This document shows, one piece after another, positions 22,103 through 33,974 of a stretch of 64,000 nucleotides of DNA. Origin of the DNA: Phlebotomus papatasi (Eukaryota; Arthropoda; Insecta; Diptera; Psychodidae); assembly GCF_024763615.1 (NCBI RefSeq), contig NC_077224.1, forward strand, positions 49,486,712 through 49,550,711, read 5' to 3'. The position numbers were made by a program, and so were the translations under genes. Under the pieces are notes generated by a model, which ran no database searches, was not told the DNA's origin, and saw only the letters and a program-made list of their open reading frames with translations. How positions within the stretch are numbered: the first letter of the stretch is position 1; each line of letters opens with the position of its first letter.

Positions 22103-25100
22103 CTTTGTTTCCTGGACTGATCATCCTGGATGTGATACATGTATGCAAGTTCAAAGAAAAGTCGTGTTTCACCAATGGTTTCCTTCTACTAAATTTTTCC
22201 CTACGGGGTTGTCATTTATCTCACTACCCAAAATAGATAGCCCACTAAATCCCTAATAAAATGTACCATGTGACATGCCTGACAAATCCTTTGTTTCCTG
22301 GACAGATCATCCTGGATGTGATACATGTATGCAAGTTCAAAGAAAAGTCGTGTTTCACCAATGGTTTCCTTCTACTAAATTTTTCCCTACGGGGTTGTCA
22401 TTTGTCTCACTACCCAAAATAGATAGCCCACTAAATCCCTAATAAAATGTACCATGTGCCATGCCTGACAAATCCTTTGTTTCCTGGACAGATCATCCTG
22501 GATGTGATACATGTATGCAAGTTCAAAGAAAAGTCGTGTTTCACCAATGGTTTCCTTCTACTAAATTTTTCCCTACGGGGTTGTCATTTATCTCACTACC
22601 CAAAATAGATAGCCCACTAAATCCCTAATAAAATGTACCATGTGCCATGCCTGACAAATCCTTTGTTTCCTGGACAGATCATCCTGGATGTGATACATGT
22701 ATGCAAGTTCAAAGAAAAGTCGTGTTTCACCAATGGTTTCCTTCTACTAAATTTTTCCCTACGGGGTTGTCATTTATCTCACTACCCAAAATAGATAGCC
22801 CACTAAATCCCTAATAAAATGTACCATGTGCCATGCCTGACAAATCCTTTGTTTCCTGGACAGATCATCCTGGATGTGATACATGTATGCAAGTTCAAAG
22901 AAAAGTCGTGTTTCACCAATGGTTTCCTTCTACTAAATTTTTCCCTACGGGGTTGTCATTTGTCTCACTACCCAAAATAGATAGCCCACTAAATCCCTAA
23001 TAAAATGTACCATGTGCCATGCCTGACAAATCCTTTGTTTCCTGGACAGATCATCCTGGATGTGATACATGTATGCAAGTTCAAAGAAAAGTCGTGTTTC
23101 ACCAATGGTTTCCTTCTACTAAATTTTTCCCTACGGGGTTGTCATTTGTCTCACTACCCAAAATAGATAGCCCACTAAATCCCTAATAAAATGTACCATG
23201 TGCCATGCCTGACAAATCCTTTGTTTCCTGGACAGATCATCCTGGATGTGATACATGTATGCAAGTTCAAAGAAAAGTCGTGTTTCACCAATGGTTTCCT
23301 TCTACTAAATTTTTCCCTACGGGGTTGTCATTTGTCTCACTACCCAAAATAGATAGCCCACTAAATCCCTAATAAAATGTACCATGTGACATGCCTGACA
23401 AATCCTTTGTTTCCTGGACAGATCATCCTGGATGTGATACATGTATGCAAGTTCAAAGAAAAGTCGTGTTTCACCAATGGTTTCCTTCTACTAAATTTTT
23501 CCCTACGGGGTTGTCATTTGTCTCACTACCCAAAATAGATAGCCCACTAAATCCCTAATAAAATGTACCATGTGACATGCCTGACAAATCCTTTGTTTCC
23601 TGGACAGATCATCCTGGATGTGATACATGTTTGCAAGTTCAAAGAAAAGTCGTGTTTCACCAATGGTTTCCTTCTACTAAATTTTTCCCTACGGGGTTGC
23701 CATTTATCTCACTACCCAAAATAGATAGCCCACTAAATCCCCAATAAAATGTACCATGTGCCATGCCTGACAAATCCTTTGTTTCCTGGACAGATCATCC
23801 TGGATGTGATACATGTATGCAAGTTCAAAGAAAAGTCGTGTTTCACCAATGGTTTCCTTCTACTAAATTTTTCCCTACGGGGTTGTCATTTGTCTCACTA
23901 CCCAAAATAGATAGCCCACTAAATCCCTAATAAAATGTACCATGTGCCATGCCTGACAAATCCTTTGTTTCCTGGACAGATCATCCTGGATGTGATACAT
24001 GTATGCAAGTTCAAAGAAAAGTCGTGTTTCACCAATGGTTTCCTTCTACTAAATTTTTCCCTACGGGGTTGTCATTTGTCTCACTACCCAAAATAGATAG
24101 CCCACTAAATCCCTAATAAAATGTACCATGTGACATGCCTGACAAATCCTTTGTTTCCTGGACAGATCATCCTGGATGTGATACATGTATGCAAGTTCAA
24201 AGAAAAGTCGTGTTTCACCAATGGTTTCCTTCTACTAAATTTTTCCCTACGGGGTTGTCATTTGTCTCACTACCCAAAATAGATAGCCCACTAAATCCCT
24301 AATAAAATGTACCATGTGACATGCCTGACAAATCCTTTGTTTCCTGGACAGATCATCCTGGATGTGATACATGTATGCAAGTTCAAAGAAAAGTCGTGTT
24401 TCACCAATGGTTTCCTTCTACTAAATTTTTCCCTACGGGGTTGCCATTTATCTCACTACCCAAAATAGATAGCCCACTAAATCCCCAATAAAATGTACCA
24501 TGTGCCATGCCTGACAAATCCTTTGTTTCCTGGACAGATCATCCTGGATGTGATACATGTATGCAAGTTCAAAGAAAAGTCGTGTTTCACCAATGGTTTC
24601 CTTCTACTAAATTTTTCCCTACGGGGTTGTCATTTATCTCACTACCCAAAATAGATAGCCCACTAAATCCCTAATAAAATGTACCATGTGCCATGCCTGA
24701 CAAATCCTTTGTTTCCTGGACAGATCATCCTGGATGTGATACATGTATGCAAGTTCAAAGAAAAGTCGTGTTTCACCAATGGTTTCCTTCTACTAAATTT
24801 TTCCCTACGGGGTTGTCATTTATCTCACTACCCAAAATAGATAGCCCACTAAATCCCTAATAAAATGTACCATGTGACATGCCTGACAAATCCTTTGTTT
24901 CCTGGACAGATCATCCTGGATGTGATACATGTATGCAAGTTCAAAGAAAAGTCGTGTTTCACCAATGGTTTCCTTCTACTAAATTTTTCCCTACGGGGTT
25001 GCCATTTATCTCACTACCCAAAATAGATAGCCCACTAAATCCCCAATAAAATGTACCATGTGCCATGCCTGACAAATCCTTTGTTTCCTGCTGGACAGAT

Positions 25101-25177
25101 CATCCTGGATGTGATACATGTATGCAAGTTCAAAGAAAAGTCGTGTTTCACCAATGGTTTCCTTCTACTAAATTTTC
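22103..25177 (+). repeat. Satellite A array, 186-bp period, ~17 units
   Basis: TTTCCTGGACAGATCATCC recurs at exactly 186-bp steps from 22111 to 25087. Units are nearly identical and include CCCTACGGGGTTG and CCCAAAATAGATAGCCCAC. Variant units (TTGCCATTTAT with CCCCAATAAA) recur at 744 and 558 bp, i.e. 4 and 3 units, showing block amplification. Confidence 0.95.
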
Positions 25178-25478
25178 CCCTACGGGGTTGCTGCAGATGT
25201 GACATCCCAAAATAAGTAGCCCACTTCATCCTGAACATGATCTACCATGCGTCATATGCGAAGGAATTCTGACTTCCGGTTTATAAGCCCATGACTCTGA
25301 CCCATGTAAGAAAAACTCAATGAGAATTAATTTTTACTAAATAGTTAATTCTCCCAATTTTCTCCTACGGGGTTGCTGCAGATGTGACATCCCAAAATAA
25401 GTAGCCCACTTCATCCTGAACATGATCTACCATGCGTCATATGCGAAGGAATTCTGACTTCCGGTTTATGAGCCCATG
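25178..25478 (+). repeat. Short satellite B run on the A side of element 1
   Basis: About 1.6 units with CTACGGGGTTGCTGCAGATG and AAAATAAGTAGCCCACTTC, switching from satellite A within a TTTTCCCCTACGGGGTTG junction. The same A-B switch occurs at the A side of element 2. Confidence 0.9.
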
Positions 25479-26720
25479 AGACATATGAGAGATCGACGCC
25501 GAGAAATTTTCGGCGGCTGCGGCTAAAATTTTAAAAATGTCTACGGCTCGCTGCTGCGCGCCGGCGCGCCAGCCGAGGATATCGGCTGCGGCTCAACCAG
25601 GCGCGCCGGATTTTTTTCATATTTTTCGATTACAACCACTATTATACACCGATTGTCCTCAAAATTATAAATAGAAAACGTTTAGTAGCAATCAAAGCTT
25701 TTAAAGGAAAACCTATCAATTTTAGAATTGAGCATGACATTTGCCTATTACTAATAAAAAAACGCACAATAAAGTAAAAGGTGAATTTCATTGGCATGTG
25801 ATAAGGAAAATAATTTTATCTGAATGGCAAAATGTCCGAAAATTTCCCAAAATGGGGCAAAATGAAACAAAACTGAAATTATTTCAGAAGAGAACAAAAA
25901 ATGCATTTTTACTTACTCCAAAATATTTGTAATCAGGAAACATTGGACAAAACTTATCAAAACTGACATTTAACTTTTTAGATGAGCTCTTCGAAAACAT
26001 GAGATATATTCACTTAGCATAGAAAATTTACTGCTTTACAACTTCCGAAAATATGATTTTCGAGTCATTTTATATCGATTCTCAAATGTACTGCGGAAAA
26101 TATTGTTGTGATGTGTAACTTATTACATTTTTCTCTTGACAAAATGTTCAATTGATATAATTTTACAAAAAATATATATTCTACAATTTCGAGATGTTCT
26201 TCTACTTTACACTTCTACTTTAGAATTTTAATGCGATTCACATTGATGATCGCTAATAAACATACTAAGGGGTAATTTGCAAATTTGAATCACTAAATAT
26301 TTAGGATTTGATCTACCCAAAATCTTTTCTAAATAGGATTGAATTAATTTCAATAGAATATGGTGGTAGATTTATTGAAAATCTGAAGATAGAAATTCTT
26401 AGTGATTTTTAGTAATTAATATTTGATTTTATCTCCTCATAATGTAAATTATTTATTAGAGCAGTAGCCTTAATATTTTATATATTTAGGACTTACTTCA
26501 GAACTTTTGTAAGATAAATACTAGAAACCATCTGAGTTGATTGTAGAAGCACTTCACCTAATTTTGGAAATTCCATGATTGATTTTAGAGGTTCTCTTAA
26601 ATCAATTAGAAAACACTGGAATATGACCACTCATCACAAATACACTTGATTTTAGAAGTTTTCAGTTTGATTTTTATAAGTTTCCCAGAGTCAATCTAAA
26701 AACAAGTTTATTTATTTTTA
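25479..26720 (+). repeat. GC-rich block and inner inverted arm, element 1 left
   Basis: Starts with a strongly GC-rich block (25490-25615) containing CGCGCCGGCGCGCC and a second GGCGCGCC, in otherwise AT-rich DNA, then about 1.1 kb of AT-rich sequence. The whole is inverted at 27437-28699. Confidence 0.85.
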
Positions 26721-27436
26721 AAACACCTCATAATTTGTTGATATTTTTTTTTTGTAGAAACAGTTGGTCGGAATATCCGATTTTAATAGTAAAAGCAAAC
26801 TTATTAAGCAAAAGAATCATGACAGGGTAAAATAAATCAATTCAGAGCCTGACCCAAAAATAGGAACATTTTTAATTAGAACAGCGGACCATCAAACCTA
26901 ATATTTAGTAAAACTATTTTTCACTTTTCTTTGTAAAAATTTTGCACATATATTGCATCGCATCTTAAACAAATTTGCTCGTAATTCTTGTATTTTCGGC
27001 GAATATTATGAAATATGTATATTTAGATAGCTTTAAACGCACAATTTCGAAATATATCAAAGTGATAAGTCAATTCTCCGTGAAAAAACTTACCTTTAGG
27101 TTACAGTGCCTTTATCATCTAAGAAATTTCTAATTCTAAAACCTTAAATCTATACTAAAAAGGATTAAATTTAGTAAAAGAATAGTGGAATAATTTTACA
27201 AAAAAAAGTATTGGCAAATAACATGTCGTAAAAACCATGCATTACGGGAATTTTAAATGTCACTTTTTGGTTGTCAAATTAATAAGCCCACATTTCTTAA
27301 ATATTAAAAGGTTAAGATTTTGCACAAAAGAGCCACAGCTTCACTATAATAGGGTCAATAATATGTTTAAAAAAGTCGCACAGCTCAAGGTAGTATGATG
27401 TTGTAAAAACATCCTCAGAGCTCATGCTCAAAACTA
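26721..27436 (+). other. Unique loop of element 1
   Basis: About 716 bp without an inverted partner; contains ACAGTTGGTCGGAATATCC at 26760. No ORF with a domain. About 318 bp present in element 2 is missing at the junction GCCTTTAT|CATCTAAG near 27120. Confidence 0.8.
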
Positions 27437-28699
27437 ATAAATAAATAAATAAACTTGTTTTTGGATTGACTCTGAGAAACTTATAAAAATTAAACTGAAA
27501 ACTTCTAAAATCAAGTGTATTTGTGATGAGTGGTCATATTCCAGTGTTTTCTAATTGACTTAAGAGAACCTTTAAAATCAATCATGGAATTTCCAAAATT
27601 AGGTGAAGTGCTTCTACAATCAACTCAGATGGTTTCTAGTATTTATCTTACAAAAGTTCTGAAGTAAGTCCTATATATATAAAATATTAATGCTACTGCT
27701 CTAATAAATAATTTACATTATGAGGAGATAAAATCAAAAATTAATTACTAAAAATCACTAAGAATTTCTTTCTTCAGATTTTCAATAAATCTACCACCAT
27801 ATTCTATTGAAATTAATTCAATCCTATTTAGAAAAGATTTTGGGTAGATCAAATCCTAAATATTTAGTGATTCAAATTTGCAAATTACCCCTTAGTATGT
27901 TTATTAGCGATCATCAATGTGAATCGCATTAAAATTCTAAAGTAGAAGTGTAAAGTAGAAGAACATCTCGAAATTGTAGAATATATATTTTTTGTAAAAT
28001 TATATCAATTGAACATTTTGTCAAGAGAAAAATGTAATAAGTTACACATCACAACAATATTTTCCGCAGTACATTTGAGAATCGATATAAAATGATTCGA
28101 AAATCATATTTTCGGAAGTTGTAAAGTAGTAAATTTTCTATGCTAAGTGAATATATCTCATGTTTTCGAAGAGCTCATCTAAAAAGTTAAATGTCAGTTT
28201 TGATAAGTTTTGTCCAATGTTTCCTGATTACAAATATTTTGGAGTAAGTAAAAATGCATTTTTTGTTCTCTTCTGAAATAATTTCAGTTTTGTTTCAATT
28301 TGCCCCATTTTGGGAAATTTTCGGACATTTTGCCATTCAGATAAAATTATTTTCCTTATCACATGCCAATGAAATTCACCTTTTACTTTATTGTGCGTTA
28401 GTAATAGGCAAATGTCATGCTCAATTCTAAAATTGATAGGTTTTCCTTTAAAAGCTTTGATTGCTACTAAACGTTTTCTATTTATAATTTTGTAATTCTA
28501 GCAAAAAATATTCTAATTTTGAGGACAATCGGTGTATAATAGTGATTGTAATCGAAAAATATGAAAAAAATCCGGCGCGCCTGGTTGAGCCGCAGCCGAT
28601 ATCCTCGGCTGGCGCGCCGGCGCGCAGCGAGCCGTAGACATTTTTAAAATTTTAGCCGCAGCCGCCGAAAATTTCTCGGCGTCGATCTCTCATATGACT
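27437..28699 (-). repeat. Inner inverted arm and GC-rich block, element 1 right
   Basis: Inverse of 25479-26720, with an extra 29 bp near 28490-28519 that is also present in the B-side arm of element 2 but absent from both A-side arms. Confidence 0.85.
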
Positions 28700-31600
28700 C
28701 ATGGGCTCATAAACCGGAAGTAAGAATTCCTTCGCACATGACGCATGGTAGATCATGTTCAGGATGAAGTGGGCTACTTATTTTGGGATGTCACATCTGC
28801 AGCAACCCCGTAGGAGAAAATTGGAAGAATTAACTATTTAGTAGAAATGGATTCTCATTGAGTTTTTCTTACATGGGTCAGAGTCATGGGCTTATAAACC
28901 GGAAGTCAGAATTCCTTCGCATATGACGCATGGTAGATCATGTTCAGGATGAAGTGGGCTATTTATTTTAGGATGTCACATCTGCATCAACCCCGTAGGA
29001 GAAAATTGGAAGAATTAACTATTTAGTAGAAATGGATTCTCATTGAGTTTTTCTTACATGGGTCAGAGTCATGGGCTTATAAACCGGAAGTCAGAATTCC
29101 TTCGCATATGACGCATGGTAGATCATGTTCAGGATGAAGTGGGCTATTTATTTTAGGATGTCACATCTGCATCAACCCCGTAGGAGAAAATTGGAAGAAT
29201 TAACTATTTAGTAGAAATGGATTCTCATTGAGTTTTTCTTACATGGGTCAGAGTCATGGGCTTATAAACCGGAAGTCAGAATTCCTTCGCATATGACGCA
29301 TGGTAGATCATGTTCAGGATGAAGTGGGCTATTTATTTTAGGATGTCACATCTGCAGCAACCCCGTAGGAGAAAATTGGAAGAATTAACTATTTAGTAGA
29401 AATGGATTCACATTGAGTTTTTCTTACATGGGTCAGAGTCATGGGCTTATAAACCGGAAGTCAGAATTCCTTCGCATATGACGCATGGTAGATCATGTTC
29501 AGGATGAAGTGGGCTATTTATTTTAGGATGTCACATCTGCATCAACCCCGTAGGAGAAAATTGGAAGAATTAACTATTTAGTAGAAATGGATTCTCATTG
29601 AGTTTTTCTTACATGGGTCAGAGTCATGGGCTTATAAACCGGAAGTCAGAATTCCTTCGCACATGACGCATGGTAGATCATGTTCAGGATGAAGTGGGCT
29701 ATTTATTTTAGGATGTCACATCTGCAGCAACCCCGTAGGAGAAAATTGGAAGAATTAACTATTTAGTAGAAATGGATTCTCATTGAGTTTTTCTTACATG
29801 GGTCAGAGTCATGGGCTTATAAACCGGAAGTCAGAATTCCTTCGCATATGACGCATGGTAGATCATGTTCAGGATGAAGTGGGCTATTTATTTTAGGATG
29901 TCACATCTGCATCAACCCCGTAGGAGAAAATTGGAAGAATTAACTATTTAGTAGAAATGGATTCTCATTGAGTTTTTCTTACATGGGTCAGAGTCATGGG
30001 CTTATAAACCGGAAGTCAGAATTCCTTCGCATATGACGCATGGTAGATCATGTTCAGGATGAAGTGGGCTATTTATTTTGGGATGTCACATCTGCATCAA
30101 CCCCGTAGGAGAAAATTGGAAGAATTAACTATTTAGTAGAAATGGATTCTCATTGAGTTTTTCTTACATGGGTCAGAGTCATGGGCTTATAAACCGGAAG
30201 TCAGAATTCCTTCGCACATGACGCATGGTAGATCATGTTCAGGATGAAGTGGGCTATTTATTTTAGGATGTCACATCTGCAGCAACCCCGTAGGAGAAAA
30301 TTGGAAGAATTAACTATTTAGTAGAAATGGATTCTCATTGAGTTTTTCTTACATGGGTCAGAGTCATGGGCTTATAAACCGGAAGTCAGAATTCCTTCGC
30401 ATATGACGCATGGTAGATCATGTTCAGGATGAAGTGGGCTATTTATTTTAGGATGTCACATCTGCATCAACCCCGTAGGAGAAAATTGGAAGAATTAACT
30501 ATTTAGTAGAAATGGATTCTCATTGAGTTTTTCTTACATGGGTCAGAGTCATGGGCTTATAAACCGGAAGTCAGAATTCCTTCGCATATGACGCATGGTA
30601 GATCATGTTCAGGATGAAGTGGGCTATTTATTTTAGGATGTCACATCTGCAGCAACCCCGTAGGAGAAAATTGGAAGAATTAACTATTTAGTAGAAATGG
30701 ATTCACATTGAGTTTTTCTTACATGGGTCAGAGTCATGGGCTTATAAACCGGAAGTCAGAATTCCTTCGCATATGACGCATGGTAGATCATGTTCAGGAT
30801 GAAGTGGGCTATTTATTTTAGGATGTCACATCTGCATCAACCCCGTAGGAGAAAATTGGAAGAATTAACTATTTAGTAGAAATGGATTCTCATTGAGTTT
30901 TTCTTACATGGGTCAGAGTCATGGGCTTATAAACCGGAAGTCAGAATTCCTTCGCACATGACGCATGGTAGATCATGTTCAGGATGAAGTGGGCTATTTA
31001 TTTTAGGATGTCACATCTGCAGCAACCCCGTAGGAGAAAATTGGAAGAATTAACTATTTAGTAGAAATGGATTCTCATTGAGTTTTTCTTACATGGGTCA
31101 GAGTCATGGGCTTATAAACCGGAAGTCAGAATTCCTTCGCATATGACGCATGGTAGATCATGTTCAGGATGAAGTGGGCTATTTATTTTAGGATGTCACA
31201 TCTGCATCAACCCCGTAGGAGAAAATTGGAAGAATTAACTATTTAGTAGAAATGGATTCTCATTGAGTTTTTCTTACATGGGTCAGAGTCATGGGCTTAT
31301 AAACCGGAAGTCAGAATTCCTTCGCATATGACGCATGGTAGATCATGTTCAGGATGAAGTGGGCTATTTATTTTGGGATGTCACATCTGCATCAACCCCG
31401 TAGGAGAAAATTGGAAGAATTAACTATTTAGTAGAAATGGATTCTCATTGAGTTTTTCTTACATGGGTCAGAGTCATGGGCTTATAAACCGGAAGTCAGA
31501 ATTCCTTCGCACATGACGCATGGTAGATCATGTTCAGGATGAAGTGGGCTATTTATTTTAGGATGTCACATCTGCAGCAACCCCGTAGGAGAAAATTGGA

Positions 31601-32153
31601 AGAATTAACTATTTAGTAGAAATGGATTCTCATTGAGTTTTTCTTACATGGGTCAGAGTCATGGGCTTATAAACCGGAAGTCAGAATTCCTTCGCATATG
31701 ACGCATGGTAGATCATGTTCAGGATGAAGTGGGCTACTTATTTTGGGATGTCACATCTGCAGCAACCCCGTAGGAGAAAATTGGAAGAATTAACTATTTA
31801 GTAGAAATGGATTCTCATTGAGTTTTTCTTACATGGGTCAGAGTCATGGGCTTATAAACCGGAAGTCAGAATTCCTTCGCACATGACGCATTGTAGATCA
31901 TGTTCAGGATGAAGTGGGCTATTTATTTTGGGATGTCACATCTGCATCAACCCCGTAGGAGAAAATTGGAAGAATTAACTATTTAGTAGAAATGGATTCT
32001 CATTGAGTTTTTCTTACATGGGTCAGAGTCATGGGCTTATAAACCGGAAGTCAGAATTCCTTCGCATATGACGCATGGTAGATCATGTTCAGGATGAAGT
32101 GGGCTACTTATTTTGGGATGTCACATCTGCAGCAACCCCGTAGGAGAAAATTG
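28700..32153 (-). repeat. Satellite B array, 185-bp period, ~18.6 units, inverse orientation
   Basis: CCGTAGGAGAAAATTGGAAG recurs every 185 bp from about 28808 to 32138. Variant markers (ATTCACATTG at 29406 and 30701; TTTATTTTGGGATG near 30071 and 31366) recur at 1,295 bp, i.e. 7 units, showing a higher-order repeat. Confidence 0.95.
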
Positions 32154-32417
32154 ATTCTTTGATATGTTTGCTAATTTTCTTCATTGGATTTAGGAAAATA
32201 CATGTAAATGTGATTATTACTGAGTTTTTTCAACTCCTACCTAGTGGTATCAATTAAGTGGATCAGGATATTTTGTTTGAAATTTGTATCTTTATGAATT
32301 ATGTTTTGAAAGAAAATATTGGAAAATATGAGAGAAAATATTTTATTTTAGCCAAGACACGCACCTTAATTTTCATTTAAATGAAGTTTTTCCTGAATTT
32401 TCATTTCATTTTCCTGC

Positions 32418-32542
32418 ATTTATTTTAATTTTTCTCAGTGTTTTTTAGTCAAGACACAAAAAAATATTTGAATTTGCAACGGTTTTTCTTAGCCAAGTCA
32501 CAAACCCGCATTCGGCTGGCCTTCGGCCAGCTTCAGGGAGGT
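32418..32542 (-). repeat. Conserved terminal inverted repeat (element 1, B side)
   Basis: Inverse of the 125-bp end, closing with CTTCAGGGAGGT at 32542. The next bases are GATGCGATG, unlike the outer duplication. Confidence 0.85.
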
Positions 32543-32592
32543 GATGCGATGAACTTTTTTTCCTCATTAACACGTTTTAGGTGTAAATATAT
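32543..32592 (-). mobile_element. CACTGAG MITE fragment
   Basis: GATGCGATGAACTTTTTTTC through TTTTAGGTGTAAATATAT matches the GTGCGATTAAC end region of the MITE family in inverse orientation. It is cut by the right end of element 1. Confidence 0.65.
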
Positions 32593-33423
32593 AGGGTAAA
32601 TCGTGGAAAGCGAGACACTTAAGAAAAAATCCAATTTCAAATCCATTTTTAGACTGAATAAATAATTATTTTTTACCATTTTTTTGTATCATGGGATTCT
32701 TTGACAAATATTTTAACAGAATCTTAACAGTTGTTATTAAATATTGCAACCGAATAATCGGAAAATTCACGAAAATTAAAAAATAACACATTTTGAAAAG
32801 ATGGACAAAATTTTGGAAAGTTGGACAAAAACTTTTGGAAAGTTGGACATAGTGATATTAATGACAAAATATCATACAAAATATGTAGATAATCAAATCT
32901 TGAGGGTTTTCTCTGTATACTTGCACATTTGATGGTTATGCTAATCCCTCCTTTATGTCCGGGTAACAGTTGAGGAACGCTAATTACCAAGAACTACCCG
33001 GACGTCCAACCAAAAAGAGGTTCTGTAAATTTCACAGACGCCTCGCGCTGTCCAGCAGTTATAACTTTAAAGCGGATGCAATTTTTAGCACATTTCAATT
33101 TCCCATCCGCCCAAGTCCTTTTCCACTTGCTTTGGGAGTTCTGTAGAGGCTCCTATTTGTCTTTCTCCAGGAGTTTTTGCGATATTTACTATACATTCTG
33201 TCAGAAAAAGTGGTCTTCGGAATCTGGAAATCCTTGCAGCCTTTTCCAGGAGATTTTCTCCTTATCAGCTGCTAACTGCTGTTGCAACTATTTCTCCGGA
33301 TACTTAAGGATCTTTGTTTCCCTTGTGAACATGATTTCACTGCACAATGTTGCAAACCTTTGGGAAAAATATGTGAAAGCTCTATTAGAATCAGCAAACT
33401 CCCAATAAGAATATATTTCCCTG
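32593..33423. mobile_element. pogo-like element, partial copy
   Basis: Starts TAGGGTAAATCGTGGAAAGC and is colinear for about 750 bp with 60065-60840: shared GATGGACAAAATTTTGGAAA, ACCAAGAACT, AAAAGAGGTTC, TCTCCGGATACTTA. The minus strand shows a degraded psq-type HTH remnant (FQIPKTTFSDR). The right part is missing, apparently where the Pao element starts. Confidence 0.7.
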
Positions 33424-33845
33424 GTGCAGTTACCTTCAAATAAAACAGTGGCAGAGCATTAGCACAGAGATTCTCACTATCTATAGGGCCGGGAAGGCGT
33501 ACAATACCTTTAGGAGGGAAGAGAGATTGGTTAAGGAATGTATTTGGCGAGAAGGATTAAAAAATTTTCCTTTTTCCGCCAAGAAGCAATCTCTTCCCTT
33601 TGTGGTGGGTCACCTCGTGGTGGATCTTGGCCCCTTTTTCTCGAAATCACTCGAAACTCAAGCTTTTCCTCCTGGATTTTCACTGTCCCCCGATCAGCTG
33701 ATGTTTCCACTCCACAAAACAACTTTTTAACAATTTACAAATTTTATTTCCACTTAATTAATTATAAATTTTTCCTCAAATTTTAATTTTTCACACCAAT
33801 CACCAAATTTGCACAGAGAACATGAAGAAAGAACTAACAGTAACA
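33424..33845 (-). repeat. Candidate 3' LTR of the BEL/Pao element
   Basis: On the minus strand, a segment from TGTTACTGTTAG to GGTAACTGCA lies 130 nt downstream of the polyprotein stop. It contains an AATAAA signal and lies between the ORF and a different repeat. The partner LTR would be beyond the gap and is not seen, so the limits are a guess. Confidence 0.3.
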
Positions 33846-33974
33846 TGGGAGAAAGTCCAAGAGTGAAGAGATGATAGAAGGAGAAAATCCCACTAATATC
33901 GATATCATCCTCCATCTCTCTTTTGATCGATATTTTGAATCTGCTTCTCTTATTAACGGTCACTTCTTCTTATT

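Larger units (their letters stand above)
21781..32542 (+). mobile_element. Foldback-like element 1 (10.8 kb)
   Basis: Order: conserved end, satellite A array, short satellite B run, GC-rich block, inner arm, unique loop, inverse inner arm, inverse GC-rich block, inverse satellite B array, inverse end. The two halves are inverted at every level, so the strand could fold back over about 5 kb. No ORF over about 90 codons with any domain. Compared with element 2, the loop lacks about 318 bp. Confidence 0.85.

Noticed and set aside
25741..25932. 63-codon ORF repeated near-identically at 25741, 44646 and 47423
   Set aside because: It starts at TTG, lies in the inner arm of the foldback-like elements, is interrupted in the fourth arm and matches no domain; its conservation is that of the repeat DNA.
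22103..32153. Regular ~186-bp repeats as a CRISPR-like array
   Set aside because: Units are contiguous with no unique spacers and lie in eukaryotic intronic DNA; they are satellites within transposon arms.
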